A program made the position numbers and the translations under genes. The notes beneath the pieces were generated by a model. The model worked only from the letters and a program-made list of their open reading frames with translations. It was not told the DNA's origin and did not search any database. From NCBI GenBank assembly GCA_019695035.1, contig JAIBAU010000010.1:27501-85179 (forward strand): a stretch of 57,679 bases of DNA. The letters run 5' to 3'. The stretch comes from Caulobacteraceae bacterium. Lineage in GTDB: Bacteria; Pseudomonadota; Alphaproteobacteria; Caulobacterales; Caulobacteraceae. Positions 44,275-53,378 of this stretch are shown here, piece after piece. Every line of letters starts with the position of its first letter. Within the stretch, counting starts at the first letter, position 1.

Positions 44275-44352
44275 CTCGCATCCTCTCCGATGCCGGCGCG
44301 CCGTGCGGCCCGGCCATGTTGGTCACCAAGAACGTCGCGGAACGGTCGCGCC

Positions 44353-44366
44353 TTGATCCAGATCAG
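44353..44366. promoter_or_regulatory. FNR/FixK-type box between the YidB-like gene and map
   Basis: TTGATCCAGATCAG matches the CRP/FNR-family palindrome TTGAT-N4-ATCAA at nine of ten positions. It is about 79 bases from the YidB-like start and 134 from map, so oxygen-responsive control of the YidB-like gene is the likelier reading. Confidence 0.5.
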
Positions 44367-44499
44367 CCCTACCCGCGTTCGGCGAACTCTACACCATGCG
44401 GGCGAGTTGGGACCCCGCAATCTGACGCCCGCCGCACGTCGAGCGACATCCGGACAGAGAGCCTATATAGTTCGTCATCTATCAGCTCCCGAAGACCGC

Positions 44500-45324
44500 A
44501 TGACCCTGGAACACTTCGACGCCGACTGGGATGTCCCCGTCCGCTCCAACGACATCAAGCTGCACGACGCCGAGGCCTTCGAGGGCATGCGCGCGGCCGG
44601 CAAGGTCGCGGCCGGGTGCCTGGACATGCTGACCGAACACGTCGTTCCCGGCGTGCAGACCGGCTACCTCGACGATCTGGCGCGGGAATACATCCTCGAC
44701 CACGGCGGCCTGCCCGCCTGCCTCTTCTACAAGGGCTATGGCAAGACCACCTGCATCTCGCCCAACCATGTCGTCTGCCATGGAATCCCGGGCGAGAAGG
44801 TGCTGCGCGAGGGGGACATCGCCAACATCGACGTCACCGCCATCGTCGAGGGCTGGCACGGCGACACCAGCCGCATGTACGCCGTAGGCGAGATCAACGC
44901 CCGCGCCCGTCGCCTCGTCGAAGTCACCTATGATGCGCTCGAGGCGGGGCTGGCCGTGATCCGGCCGGGCGCCACCTTCGGCGACATCGGCGCGGCTATC
45001 CAGAAGGTTGCGGAGGCCGCCCGCTGCACGATCGTGCGCGACTTCTGCGGCCATGGCCTGGGGCAGGTCTTCCACGACAGCCCCAACGTCCTGCACTTCG
45101 GCCGCCCCGGCACGGGCCCGAAGATCAAGGAAGGCATGTTCTTCACCGTCGAGCCGATGATCAACCTGGGCAAGCCGCAGGTGAAGGTGCTCAATGATGG
45201 CTGGACCGCGGTCACCCGCGACAAGTCGCTCTCGGCTCAGTGCGAACATTCGGTGGGCGTCACGGCCACGGGCGTGGAACTCTTCACGGCCAGCCCTGCC
45301 GGGATCTTCCGTCCGAAACTCTGA
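44500..45324 (+). CDS. map: Type I methionine aminopeptidase
   Basis: This enzyme removes the initiator methionine from new proteins. The 274-residue product has the metal ligands in order: NIDVTAIVEGWHGDTSR (two Asp), CGHGLGQVFHDSP (His), FTVEPMI (Glu) and QCEHSVGV (Glu). NHVVCHGIP upstream carries the conserved substrate-side His. The ATG at 44500 follows an AT-rich CCTATATAG promoter-like patch at about 44462-44470. The ferredoxin gene converges 32 bases downstream. Confidence 0.95.
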   Translation: MTLEHFDADWDVPVRSNDIKLHDAEAFEGMRAAGKVAAGCLDMLTEHVVPGVQTGYLDDLAREYILDHGGLPACLFYKGYGKTTCISPNHVVCHGIPGEKVLREGDIANIDVTAIVEGWHGDTSRMYAVGEINARARRLVEVTYDALEAGLAVIRPGATFGDIGAAIQKVAEAARCTIVRDFCGHGLGQVFHDSPNVLHFGRPGTGPKIKEGMFFTVEPMINLGKPQVKVLNDGWTAVTRDKSLSAQCEHSVGVTATGVELFTASPAGIFRPKL

Positions 45325-45356
45325 GGGGCCGCGCCGCCTGCCGCCTGCCGCCGGGC

Positions 45357-45620
45357 TCAGCCCTGGCGGAAATGGGCGGCGTTGATGGCCGTGTATTCTT
45401 TCCACTGCTCCGGAAGCTGATCCTCGGGGAAGATCGCCTGCACCGGGCAGACGGGCTCGCACGCCCCGCAGTCGATACAGCTGTAGGGGTTGATGAAGAT
45501 CATGTCGCCGTTCTCGAAATCAGCCTCGTCCTTGCGCGGATGGATCGCATCCACCGGGCAGACTTCGACGCAGGACGTGTCCTTGGTCCCGACGCAAGGT
45601 TGGGCGATGACGTAGGTCAC
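45357..45620 (-). CDS. 7Fe/8Fe-type ferredoxin
   Basis: The 87-residue electron carrier has a first cluster region with cysteines in CVGTKDTSCVEVCP and a second in CIDCGACEPVCP. This is the [3Fe-4S][4Fe-4S] arrangement of FdxA-like ferredoxins of the CIGTKD subtype. The position after VCPVD is Ala where many homologues have Cys (VDC), a residue that is not a cluster ligand in the known 7Fe members. I use GTG 45620 (GGGGGAG five bases upstream); an ATG at 45638 is in frame with a weaker site. Redox partners are unknown. Confidence 0.92.
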   Translation of the reverse strand: MTYVIAQPCVGTKDTSCVEVCPVDAIHPRKDEADFENGDMIFINPYSCIDCGACEPVCPVQAIFPEDQLPEQWKEYTAINAAHFRQG

Positions 45621-45710
45621 TGTTCTCCCCCGGGGCATTCTCTCCGGCGGCGAGACTATCGCGCGGGCGCAAGCTTTGCCATAACGTCGTTCCGCTCACG
45701 GGAGGCGCTC

Positions 45711-45968
45711 ATGAACAGGCGAACCGTAATCGGGCTGACGGCCGCCGCGACGGCCGGTCTGGCCGCGGCCCCGGCTCCTGCCTCGGCCGAACAGGCGCGG
45801 CGGGCGCATCAGCACGGGCTGGACGTCGCCCGGCTGGAGATCAGCGCGACCGGCGAGCGCTACAAGGCCTCGAACCACAGCGACGAGAGTCTGAAACAGC
45901 GCTTGGCCGCGCAGGCTCGCGTTTTCGCCCGCCACCACAAGGCCCTGGCCGAGATCGATCGCGCCTGA
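45711..45968 (+). CDS. Small exported hypothetical protein
   Basis: The 85-residue protein has an MNRRTVIGLTAAATAGLAAA twin-arginine-like signal with a likely cleavage after PASA (about 26). The remaining 60 residues are charged and helical (QHGLDVARLEISATGER, ASNHSDESLKQRLAAQAR). A CGGGAGG site precedes the ATG. No family is recognised. It converges on the histidine kinase gene, with stops six bases apart. Confidence 0.7.
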   Translation: MNRRTVIGLTAAATAGLAAAPAPASAEQARRAHQHGLDVARLEISATGERYKASNHSDESLKQRLAAQARVFARHHKALAEIDRA

Positions 45969-45974
45969 GGCGCG

Positions 45975-48065
45975 TCAGGCGGCCGTTGACCGGGGTTCGA
46001 CCTCCACCGCGTCGTCGATTTCCTCGCCCAGCACCGCCTCCAGCGCGGCGAACAGGGCTTCGACCTCGATCGGCTTGGCGACGAAGGTGTCCATCCCCGC
46101 GGCCAGGTAGGACTCGATCTGGTGCGGCATGACATTGGCCGTGAGGGCGATGATCGGCGTGCGCGGGAATCCGAGCTCCGCCTCCAGCAGTCGGATCCGC
46201 TGACTTGCGGTCGGGCCGTCCATGACGGGCATCTGGACGTCCATGAGCACCACGTCCCAGGCTTCCCGGGACCAGGCGTCGAGCGCCGCTTCGCCATTGC
46301 CGACCACCATCAGTTCGACGCCGGCCGGCCCCAGCAGGGCCTTGAGAACCTGCTGATTGATGGGATTGTCCTCGGCCGCGAGGATGCGGATCGAGGTGGG
46401 CGAAGCCGGGGCGCCGCTGCTCGGCTGGTCGACGGCCTGGGGCGCCGATGCGATCCGGGTCAGCGGCAGTTCGAAGCTGAAGCGGCTGCCCTCGCCTAGC
46501 CGGCTTTCGGCGGTGATCACTCCACCCATCGCCGCGCAGAGCTCGCGGCAGATCGAAAGGCCGAGCCCCGTGCCCCCATAGCGCCGGGTCGTGGAGGCGT
46601 CTTCCTGCACGAACTTCTCGAACAGCCGCGCGACGCGGTCCGGCGCAATGCCCACGCCGTCGTCGCTGACCGAAAAGCTGAGCCCGACCGGCGTCGCTTC
46701 GATCTCGACCCGGACGCCCCCTTCGCTCGTGAACTTCACCGCATTGGAAATCAGGTTCAGCAGCACCTGACGAATCCTCAGTGGGTCGCCCTCGTAGACG
46801 CCCTGGGCGGGCTCCGAAACGTCGACCTCGAAACTCAGTCCCTTCTGGCTGGCCAGCGCGGTGAAGGCCGCATGTGCGCCCTCCACGAGGGTGGCCACGT
46901 CGAAGGCCGAGCGTTCCAGCTCGAGCTTTCCGGCCTCGATCTTGGACAGGTCCAGGATGTCGTTGAGAATGGTGAGCAAGGCCTGGCCCGAGGAGTGGAC
47001 TACCTCGATGCGGGAGCGCTGCTCGGCCGTCAGCTCGTCGCGCATGATGGCCTGGGTCATGCCGAGAATGCCGTTCAGGGGCGTTCGGATCTCGTGGCTC
47101 ATGGTCGCCAGGAAGGCCGACTTGGCGTCCGACGCCGAGCGCGCGTCCAGGCTTTCCCGTTCCAGCTGACGCTTGATGCGCTCGTTGCGGACCGCCACCA
47201 GCGGCGCGACCAGCAGCGCCAGCAGGATGGCCAGCCATGGGGGACCCACGATCCACATGAGGTGACTGATAGGGCTGTGTGGCTTCCAGACCAGGCGCAG
47301 GGCCGGCTGGCCCGACACATCGGCCAGGACCGTGCTGGCCCGGCCGGCCGGCACGGCGCTGGCCGGATCGGCGCTGCTCAGGCTGTCGAGGAGGTATCGG
47401 TCGGACAGGGCCTTGAGGAACCCGGCGTCGACCTTCTGGGCCGCAACAACCAGGGGCGCCGGCTCCGTCCGGAAACGGGCGGGACCAGTGCTGCTCTGCA
47501 CCCGGCTGACCACGACCAGGTAGGTATCCGGCCCGATCCGGACGACCCCGTCCGCGTCGACCGGCGCCACCAACTCGGCCTTGTCTCCCCGCGCGGCCCA
47601 GGCGCGCTCCCGGGCGCGGACCCTGGCGACGAGGGGGAGGCTCGCGCGGGTGAGGGGCTCGAGTTCGCCGAGGTCAACGTCCTTGCCGTTGCGGGTCGCG
47701 AACACCGCGGTGTCGGTGCGGTCCACTACCAGGCTCTGCTGATAGCCGCCCATGTCCCACAGGTATTCGCCGATATAGGTCCGGGCCCATTCGGGGTCGA
47801 AGTCATCGCCCAGGTGTTCGACCGCATCACTCCAGTTGGTATTGGGCGAGAGCGTGCGGCGGATTTCGTCGGCCTGGATGCGCAGGCCGTTGTCGACCAG
47901 CCGTTCCTCGCGCAATCGCGTGGCGACTTCGATCCTCGTGGTGGCGACCAGGGCGGCGAACATCAGCGCGCCGATGACCAGGGCGGCCGCCACCACGATC
48001 CCGACCGTGGTCGCCCGGGCCCTTGCGACACTCCTGGTGTCGGTCGCTGCGCTCGTCGCACCCAC
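45975..48065 (-). CDS. CHASE4 hybrid sensor histidine kinase/response regulator
   Basis: From GTG 48065 the protein has about 696 residues. It has membrane helix 1 (about 20-42), a periplasmic CHASE4-type sensor (NWSDAVEHLGDD, GEYLWDMGGYQQSLVVDRTD), helix 2 (about 270-290), a HisKA domain with His324 in TMSHEIRTPLNG, a HATPase domain (NLISNAVKFTSEG, DDGVGIAPD, GGTGLGLSIC) and a C-terminal receiver with Asp609 in LMDVQMPVMDG. The frame is open to 48230, which would run into the radC start region. No downstream regulator or Hpt gene is adjacent, so it acts as an orphan hybrid kinase. Confidence 0.9.
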   Translation of the reverse strand: MGATSAATDTRSVARARATTVGIVVAAALVIGALMFAALVATTRIEVATRLREERLVDNGLRIQADEIRRTLSPNTNWSDAVEHLGDDFDPEWARTYIGEYLWDMGGYQQSLVVDRTDTAVFATRNGKDVDLGELEPLTRASLPLVARVRARERAWAARGDKAELVAPVDADGVVRIGPDTYLVVVSRVQSSTGPARFRTEPAPLVVAAQKVDAGFLKALSDRYLLDSLSSADPASAVPAGRASTVLADVSGQPALRLVWKPHSPISHLMWIVGPPWLAILLALLVAPLVAVRNERIKRQLERESLDARSASDAKSAFLATMSHEIRTPLNGILGMTQAIMRDELTAEQRSRIEVVHSSGQALLTILNDILDLSKIEAGKLELERSAFDVATLVEGAHAAFTALASQKGLSFEVDVSEPAQGVYEGDPLRIRQVLLNLISNAVKFTSEGGVRVEIEATPVGLSFSVSDDGVGIAPDRVARLFEKFVQEDASTTRRYGGTGLGLSICRELCAAMGGVITAESRLGEGSRFSFELPLTRIASAPQAVDQPSSGAPASPTSIRILAAEDNPINQQVLKALLGPAGVELMVVGNGEAALDAWSREAWDVVLMDVQMPVMDGPTASQRIRLLEAELGFPRTPIIALTANVMPHQIESYLAAGMDTFVAKPIEVEALFAALEAVLGEEIDDAVEVEPRSTAA

Positions 48066-48244
48066 GCGGTTGATCGCTCTCCCGGTGTTCCGCCATCCCG
48101 GGCCATCCAGGACGCGCGAACAGGATAAGGGAAATTGGTTACGGCGGCGCAAACACTGTTCCACCGCCGCGTCCGAAGGGGACCGCTCTTGGCGAGCGGG
48201 GGCAATGCGGCTAGAACAAATCTGGAACATGCATGGAGGGCCGC

Positions 48245-48982
48245 ATGCACGACGGAGCCCTGTTTCCGGAGCCCCTGGAGGCGAAGCCGCATCATCTCGG
48301 CCATCGGGAACGGCTGCGTGAACGCGCCGTCCGGGGCGGACTGTCGGCCCTGCCGGACTACGAGTTGCTGGAACTGTTCCTGTTCCGAAGCCAGCCGCAG
48401 GGCGACGTGAAGCCGATCGCCAAGGCGCTGCTGACCCGCTTCGGTTCGCTCAGCGGAGTGATCGGCGCCAGCCTGCCCGAGCTGACCTCGGTGAAGGCGG
48501 AGGACTCGCGCGGTCGGGCCAAGGGGCTGGGTCGCGAAACGGCGCTCGATCTCATGTCGCTGCAGGAGCTGTCACGCCGGGTGCTGGCCGATCCGGTGCG
48601 GAGGCGAACGGTGATTTCCTCCTGGGCGGCGCTGCTCGACTACGTCCGAGTCGCCCTGCAACACGAAAGCCGCGAGCAGTTCCGGGTGCTGTTCCTGGAC
48701 AAGAAGAACCAGCTCATCGCCGACGAGGTGATGGGTCACGGGACCGTCGACCACGCGCCGGTCTATCCGCGCGAGGTGATCAAGCGATCGCTCGAGCTTT
48801 CGGCCTGCGCCGTCATCCTGGTGCACAACCACCCGTCGGGCGACCCGACCCCGAGCCAGGCGGACATCGACATGACCCGTCAGGTCGTGGAGGCCGGACG
48901 GGTGCTCAAGATCGTGGTGCATGATCACCTCGTCGTCGGCAGCCAGGGCGTGGCGAGCTTCCGGAACCTCGGCCTCATCTGA
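48245..48982 (+). CDS. radC: RadC family (JAB/MPN domain) protein
   Basis: The 245-residue product has an N-terminal HhH-like region (HRERLRERAVRGGLSALPDYELLELFLFR) and a C-terminal JAB1/MPN domain. The metal motif is HNHPSGDPTPSQAD, preceded by Glu in the LHNH-upstream strand (FLDKKNQLIADEV). RadC was named for DNA repair, but its biochemical role is unsettled. I prefer the second ATG (48245), five bases after GGAGGG, to the one at 48233. It diverges from the hybrid kinase gene. Confidence 0.93.
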   Translation: MHDGALFPEPLEAKPHHLGHRERLRERAVRGGLSALPDYELLELFLFRSQPQGDVKPIAKALLTRFGSLSGVIGASLPELTSVKAEDSRGRAKGLGRETALDLMSLQELSRRVLADPVRRRTVISSWAALLDYVRVALQHESREQFRVLFLDKKNQLIADEVMGHGTVDHAPVYPREVIKRSLELSACAVILVHNHPSGDPTPSQADIDMTRQVVEAGRVLKIVVHDHLVVGSQGVASFRNLGLI

Positions 48983-49065
48983 CCCGCTGGACGGCGGGGA
49001 CAAGCGGGTTCACCCTGGGGTTCGGCGGCGTCCGTCGCCGATGGAAGGATCTTGCAGGTGAACCC

Positions 49066-49410
49066 ATGCTCGCCGTCCTCCTGGCCCTGACCCTTGCGGA
49101 GCCTGCAACCACGGCCGCCTGCGTCCCCGCCGACGAAATCTGCGAGATCATCGATCCTGCCACAGGGCAGGCGCGGATCTGGCCCGCCGACGTCCAGTCG
49201 CTCGAGGACGCGGCCGTGGCCTGCATACATTTCGGCGGCGAGCCGTCCAGCGATCCCCAGCGACAGCGCTACATCGAAAGCCAGATGCGCAAGGCCTGCA
49301 ACGGCGTCCACAATCGGTTGCCCGGACTGAAGCGGAAGTATCGCGGCGACCCGGACATCGCCGCGCGCCTCGCCAACATCGAGGCCTACTACGGCGGCCC
49401 CATTCCCTAG
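49066..49410 (+). CDS. Small exported cysteine-containing hypothetical protein
   Basis: The 114-residue protein has a short signal peptide (about 1-18) and four cysteines (AACVPADEICEIID, VACIHFGGE, KACNGVHN) that probably form two disulphides in the periplasm. It ends with the helical RLPGLKRKYRGDPDIAARLANIEAYYGG. No family is recognised. Its stop overlaps the converging metallopeptidase-like gene by four bases. Confidence 0.75.
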   Translation: MLAVLLALTLAEPATTAACVPADEICEIIDPATGQARIWPADVQSLEDAAVACIHFGGEPSSDPQRQRYIESQMRKACNGVHNRLPGLKRKYRGDPDIAARLANIEAYYGGPIP

Positions 49411-50675
49411 CGGACCGGCTCCAGCATGAAGTCGCCGGGACGTTCCCCCCTGGCGATCCGCCAACCCGGCCTGAGCTGCAGGCTCCAGCCCGGGCCGGAG
49501 ACGTCGCCCGGTGCGCCGGCCTGCACGACAACCATCGACCAATCGTTCGCCACCAAGGCCCCGCCGTCGACCTTGAGGACGCCCCACACGTCGCTGACCT
49601 CGAGGGTCGGATAGACCGTGCCACTGGGCGGCAGCGGGAAGACGGCGTTCGGATCGAAGGAGGTCTGCGCCTGGCGAAGGGGAAGGCGAAGCACCGGCCC
49701 GTCCACCAGCCGGCCAGTCCAGGCCGTGGCGGCCTGCTCGCGCGCGGCCTGGCGTCCATACTCCTCGCGGAAGATGCCCTCGCCGCCGTAGCGGGCTTGG
49801 GCCTGGGTGACGTCGACCTCGCCCCCGAGCCGCCGGGCTCCGATGGCGCGCTCAAGCAGCAGGCCCAGGTCATCGCTCCCCTTGATCCGGTCACGCCAAT
49901 GCGGCGCATAGCGGTCCAGCAGCAGGCCGTAGGCGGGTCCTGAACCGTAGGCGAAGCTGCGGGCGTAGGAGTCCGAACGTTCCATGCGGGCGAGCCGCGC
50001 CGCCACCCAGGCCGCCTTGTCGGCGCGGCCCGACAGCTTGAGTCCCGTATACTCGGCCAGGCCTTCGTTGATCTCGAGCTGGCGTTCGGCCTCCGGACCG
50101 TCCGCGGTCCAGCGGCGGAACTGGCGGAAGGCCAGGGCGTCGGCGACGGCGCGCAGCCGCGCCCCCTCGTCCTCGGCCGCCAGCGCGCGAGCCAGCGCCC
50201 GCCACTCCAACCGCAGCATGGCCCGCCCCATGGTGGTCGAGAGGTACGGAATGTCGGGCGAGCGCATCGGCAAGCCCAGCTCCGCCTGGATGCGATGAAA
50301 GCTCTCGTGCATGAGCAGCTGGGCGCGATCGAGCGGATCGTCGCCCAGCGACCCGGTCATGATCATGGACCAACGACGCCCGTTCCAGTCGGTCGCCGTG
50401 TTGGCCACGGGAAGCTCGGCGGGGAGGGCCCCGATGAAGACACCCCCGGCGGCCGTCAGTCCGGGGCCAGGTCGGTTGGCGACGACCTGGCGCGTGGCCG
50501 GATCGACGATCAGGATCGGACCGCAAAGCGACCGGCGCCACAGGTCCCGGGCGCCGCACAGCGCATCCGCCTCGGCCAGGGCGCGCGCCGCGGCGGCGCG
50601 ATCGATCTCGGCCCGCGCGGCGGGGGCCAGGGCGACGGCGGTTCCCGCAACCGCCAGCAGGGCCAGGAGGCGCAT
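49407..50675 (-). CDS. Exported putative metallopeptidase (HExxH, unassigned family)
   Basis: The 422-residue product has a signal peptide (about 1-22). A zinc-type motif LLMHESFHRIQ (His123, Glu124, His127) is followed 80 residues later by INEGLAEYTG (Glu204 or Glu208), the spacing and pattern of a gluzincin third ligand. Cys40 and Cys51 may pair. The C-terminal 150 residues look like beta strands (VLRLPLRQAQTSF, SMVVVQAGAPGD). I cannot place it in a named peptidase family. A periplasmic peptidase is a reasonable inference, but the substrate and family are open. Confidence 0.8.
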   Translation of the reverse strand: MRLLALLAVAGTAVALAPAARAEIDRAAAARALAEADALCGARDLWRRSLCGPILIVDPATRQVVANRPGPGLTAAGGVFIGALPAELPVANTATDWNGRRWSMIMTGSLGDDPLDRAQLLMHESFHRIQAELGLPMRSPDIPYLSTTMGRAMLRLEWRALARALAAEDEGARLRAVADALAFRQFRRWTADGPEAERQLEINEGLAEYTGLKLSGRADKAAWVAARLARMERSDSYARSFAYGSGPAYGLLLDRYAPHWRDRIKGSDDLGLLLERAIGARRLGGEVDVTQAQARYGGEGIFREEYGRQAAREQAATAWTGRLVDGPVLRLPLRQAQTSFDPNAVFPLPPSGTVYPTLEVSDVWGVLKVDGGALVANDWSMVVVQAGAPGDVSGPGWSLQLRPGWRIARGERPGDFMLEPVR

Positions 50676-50755
50676 CGACTTCCCCTTCGATGGAGCTGGG
50701 AAGGTCCGCGCGAAGCGTGGCGGTTTATGGGCCTTGGCAGGTCCGACCCGGGGCG

Positions 50756-51151
50756 TCAGGCGTAGCCGTTGCAGTGGATGTCAACGATGCGGTCTCGCGC
50801 CGGATCGTAGGTCAGGCTGATCACGAAGCAGCCTCCGTCCGCCACCCCGATGGTCGGCTTCCGAAGGTGGACGCCCGCCCTCGGCCAGACGTCCCCCGGC
50901 GCGCCGTCGACGCCGACGAACCAGCCGCTGATCATCCCGGGCGGCGTCTGCTCGTCGATGAAATAGAAGCGGGCGTAGCGGTCGACCGCGCGAGCGCCGT
51001 CCGGCAGTCTCAGCCGGCGTTCGATCCGCTGCGCCGTTGCCCTGTCCACGCGCCCCGCCGTTGGTTGGCCGGCGGCGGTCCGGGGAACGTCGCCGCAGGC
51101 GGCCGCGCCGAGGGTCAAGGCCAGGAGAGCGGCGAGGCGGAATTCGCGCAT
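50756..51151 (-). CDS. Putative lipoprotein
   Basis: The 131-residue protein starts MREFRLAALLALTLGAAAC, a lipoprotein-type signal with Cys19, although the -3 to -1 residues (AAA) are weaker than consensus. The mature domain contains ARFYFIDEQTPPGMISGWFVG and a C-terminal GGCFVISLTYD with further cysteines (HCNGYA). No family is recognised; a membrane-attached periplasmic protein is likely. It lies nine bases after the GST gene, in the same direction, and may share its transcript. Confidence 0.75.
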   Translation of the reverse strand: MREFRLAALLALTLGAAACGDVPRTAAGQPTAGRVDRATAQRIERRLRLPDGARAVDRYARFYFIDEQTPPGMISGWFVGVDGAPGDVWPRAGVHLRKPTIGVADGGCFVISLTYDPARDRIVDIHCNGYA

Positions 51152-51159
51152 GGACCGCG

Positions 51160-51798
51160 TCAGGCCGCCTCGACCAGAGCCCGGCGCTCCCACTCGAGGA
51201 AGTCGGGGTGCGCCAGAAGGGCGTCGACGTAGGCCTGGGCCACGCCGTCTTCGTCGCCATGGGCCGCAAGATCGAGCGAGTAGCTGCGCACACGGGTGGC
51301 CACAGGCGTGAAGAATGCATCCGGCATGGACCACTCGCCGAAAAGGTAAGGTCCGCCCTGGCCGAAACGCGCGCGCATTTGGCGGAACATCGAGACCAAC
51401 CGGCGAAGATCCGCCGCGGTCTCCTCCGAGGGGACGAGGGTCGTCTTCACGTGTAGGTCCATCGGGCACTGCTTGCGCAGCGCGGCGAAGCCCGAATGCA
51501 TTTCGCAGGCGCACGAGCGGGCCAGCCAGCGGGCGTGCGCGGCGGCAGGCCAGAGCCTGGCTTCGGGATAGCGTTCCCCGACCCAGACCGCGATCGCCAT
51601 GGAGTCCCAGATCACCTCGCCTTCGACTTTCAGCGCGGGCACCAGGGCCGAGGGGGAATGCTGGAGGATCTTCTCGGCGGTGTCGGAGCGGTTGAGGCGC
51701 ACCTCGATCTCCGTGAACTCCGCCCCGGCGTGGCGCAGAACCAGCCATGGCCGCATCGACCACGTCGACCAGCGGTAATCCCCGATCACCAGCTCCAT
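51160..51798 (-). CDS. Glutathione S-transferase family protein
   Basis: The 212-residue product has a thioredoxin-like N-terminal domain: LVIGDYRWSTWSMRPWLVL with Ser residues at the catalytic turn, LVPALKVEG with the cis-Pro, and WDSMAIAVWVGE with the gamma-glutamyl-binding Asp/Ser pair. An all-alpha C-terminal domain follows (about 85-212, with YLFGEWSMPDAFFTPVATR). It probably conjugates or reduces an unidentified electrophile with glutathione. The lipoprotein gene follows it closely; the MFS gene diverges from it. Confidence 0.92.
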   Translation of the reverse strand: MELVIGDYRWSTWSMRPWLVLRHAGAEFTEIEVRLNRSDTAEKILQHSPSALVPALKVEGEVIWDSMAIAVWVGERYPEARLWPAAAHARWLARSCACEMHSGFAALRKQCPMDLHVKTTLVPSEETAADLRRLVSMFRQMRARFGQGGPYLFGEWSMPDAFFTPVATRVRSYSLDLAAHGDEDGVAQAYVDALLAHPDFLEWERRALVEAA

Positions 51799-51918
51799 GA
51801 CGTCCGCTCCCTCCGCCGAAAATTCGACACTTGCTGAAAAACGCTTGCTCCGGTCAGGCTCGCCCGCCAGCTTGCGTGGACGCTCGCATAGAACGGGCGT
51901 CGGGGGAGGGAAAGCGCA

Positions 51919-53325
51919 ATGACGGACAACACCGCGTCGCAGCCGGCGGGGCCGGGCCTGTCCGACGGCTACAAGGCCTACGCCCTGCTCATCCTGGTGA
52001 TCGTCTACACGTCGAACTTCATCGACCGGCAGATCATCGGAACCGTGGCCCAGGCCATCAAGGCGGACCTGAAGATCTCCGATACCGAGATCGGCCTCGT
52101 CTCCGGGATCGCCTTCGCCCTGCTCTATTCGCTCCTCGGCATTCCGATCGCCCGGCTGGCCGAGCGCTTCAACAGGGTCACCATCATCTCGGTCTCCCTG
52201 GCGCTCTGGTCCGGATTCACCGCAGCGTGCGGCCTGGCGACCAACTTCCTGCAACTCTTCCTGATGCGCATCGGCGTGGGCATCGGCGAGGCGGGCTGCT
52301 CTCCGGCCGCCCAGAGCCTGCTGTCCGACTACTATTCGCCGCGCAAGCGAGCCACGGCGCTCGGGATCTACTCGCTGGGCATCCCGCTCGGCTCCCTGTT
52401 CGGGGCCCTCCTCGGCGGCAAGATCGCCATGGAGTTCGGGTGGCGCTACGCCTTCTTCATCGTGGGCCTCCCGGGGCTCCTGCTGGCGGTGATCGCCAAG
52501 CTGTCGCTGAAGGAGCCGGTGCGGGGCGGATACGACGCCGCGCCCGTCGCGGGCTCGTCGGCGCCATCGTTGTTCGCCGTGTTCAAGAGCCTCTTCGGGC
52601 GGCCGACCTTCCGGCACATGGCGATCGGCGCGACCCTGTCCTCGTTCGCCGGATACGGCGTCGCCTTCTTCGCCGTTCCCTTCCTGCTGAGGGGACCGTT
52701 CGGGCTCGATGTGGCGACGGCGGGCGGAGCCTATGGCCTGGTGGGCGGGGTCGCCGCGGCCGCCGGCGTCTTCCTGGGAGGCTTCATCACCGACTGGATC
52801 GGACGGCATTCCACGCGTGGCTACGCCGTTGTGCCGGGCCTGGGCTTCCTGGCCGCCGCTCCGCTGTATGTGCTGGCCTTCCAGCAGACGACCCTGGTTG
52901 GGATCGGCGCCTATGTCATCGCGCCGCTGGTGCTGCACTACCTCTACCTCGGCCCGACCTTCGCGGTGACGCACAACCTCGTCGATCCACGCATGCGGGC
53001 CACGGCCACGGCCCTGCTGTTCCTTCCGATCAACCTGGTCGGCCTGGGGGTGGGACCGGTGTTCGTGGGCCGCCTGTCGGACTTCATGGCCAACCGCGCC
53101 TTCGCGGCCCATAACCTGGGCGATTTCAGCGCCGTGTGCCCGGGCGGGTCTGCGGCGGCGGGCGCGGCGGCCGAGCTGGCGGCCGCCTGCGGGGCGGCCT
53201 CGTTCGACGGGGTCAAGGCGGCGATCACCATCACCGCGGGCGTCTTCTACGGCTGGGCGGCCCTGCACTACCTGCTGGCGGCGCGGACCGTGAAACGCGA
53301 TCTGGAGGCGGCGAACGCCGGGTGA
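51919..53325 (+). CDS. MFS transporter, spinster/hexuronate-like type
   Basis: The 468-residue protein has about 12 membrane helices. The spinster-type pattern is seen in NFIDRQIIGTVAQAIKADLKISDTEIGL near the first helix, GIPIARLAERFNRVTII (motif A), GIGEAGCSPAAQSLLSDYYSPRKRATALG (motif B/C region) and DWIGRHSTRG in the second half. Alphaproteobacterial relatives often sit beside lipid or steroid catabolic genes, but none is adjacent here. A GGGGGAGGG site precedes the ATG. The substrate is unknown. Confidence 0.93.
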   Translation: MTDNTASQPAGPGLSDGYKAYALLILVIVYTSNFIDRQIIGTVAQAIKADLKISDTEIGLVSGIAFALLYSLLGIPIARLAERFNRVTIISVSLALWSGFTAACGLATNFLQLFLMRIGVGIGEAGCSPAAQSLLSDYYSPRKRATALGIYSLGIPLGSLFGALLGGKIAMEFGWRYAFFIVGLPGLLLAVIAKLSLKEPVRGGYDAAPVAGSSAPSLFAVFKSLFGRPTFRHMAIGATLSSFAGYGVAFFAVPFLLRGPFGLDVATAGGAYGLVGGVAAAAGVFLGGFITDWIGRHSTRGYAVVPGLGFLAAAPLYVLAFQQTTLVGIGAYVIAPLVLHYLYLGPTFAVTHNLVDPRMRATATALLFLPINLVGLGVGPVFVGRLSDFMANRAFAAHNLGDFSAVCPGGSAAAGAAAELAAACGAASFDGVKAAITITAGVFYGWAALHYLLAARTVKRDLEAANAG

Positions 53326-53378
53326 GCGGGGGCCGGACCGCTTGACGGCCCGCCCCGCGCGGGGTCTTAAGCGCGCCC

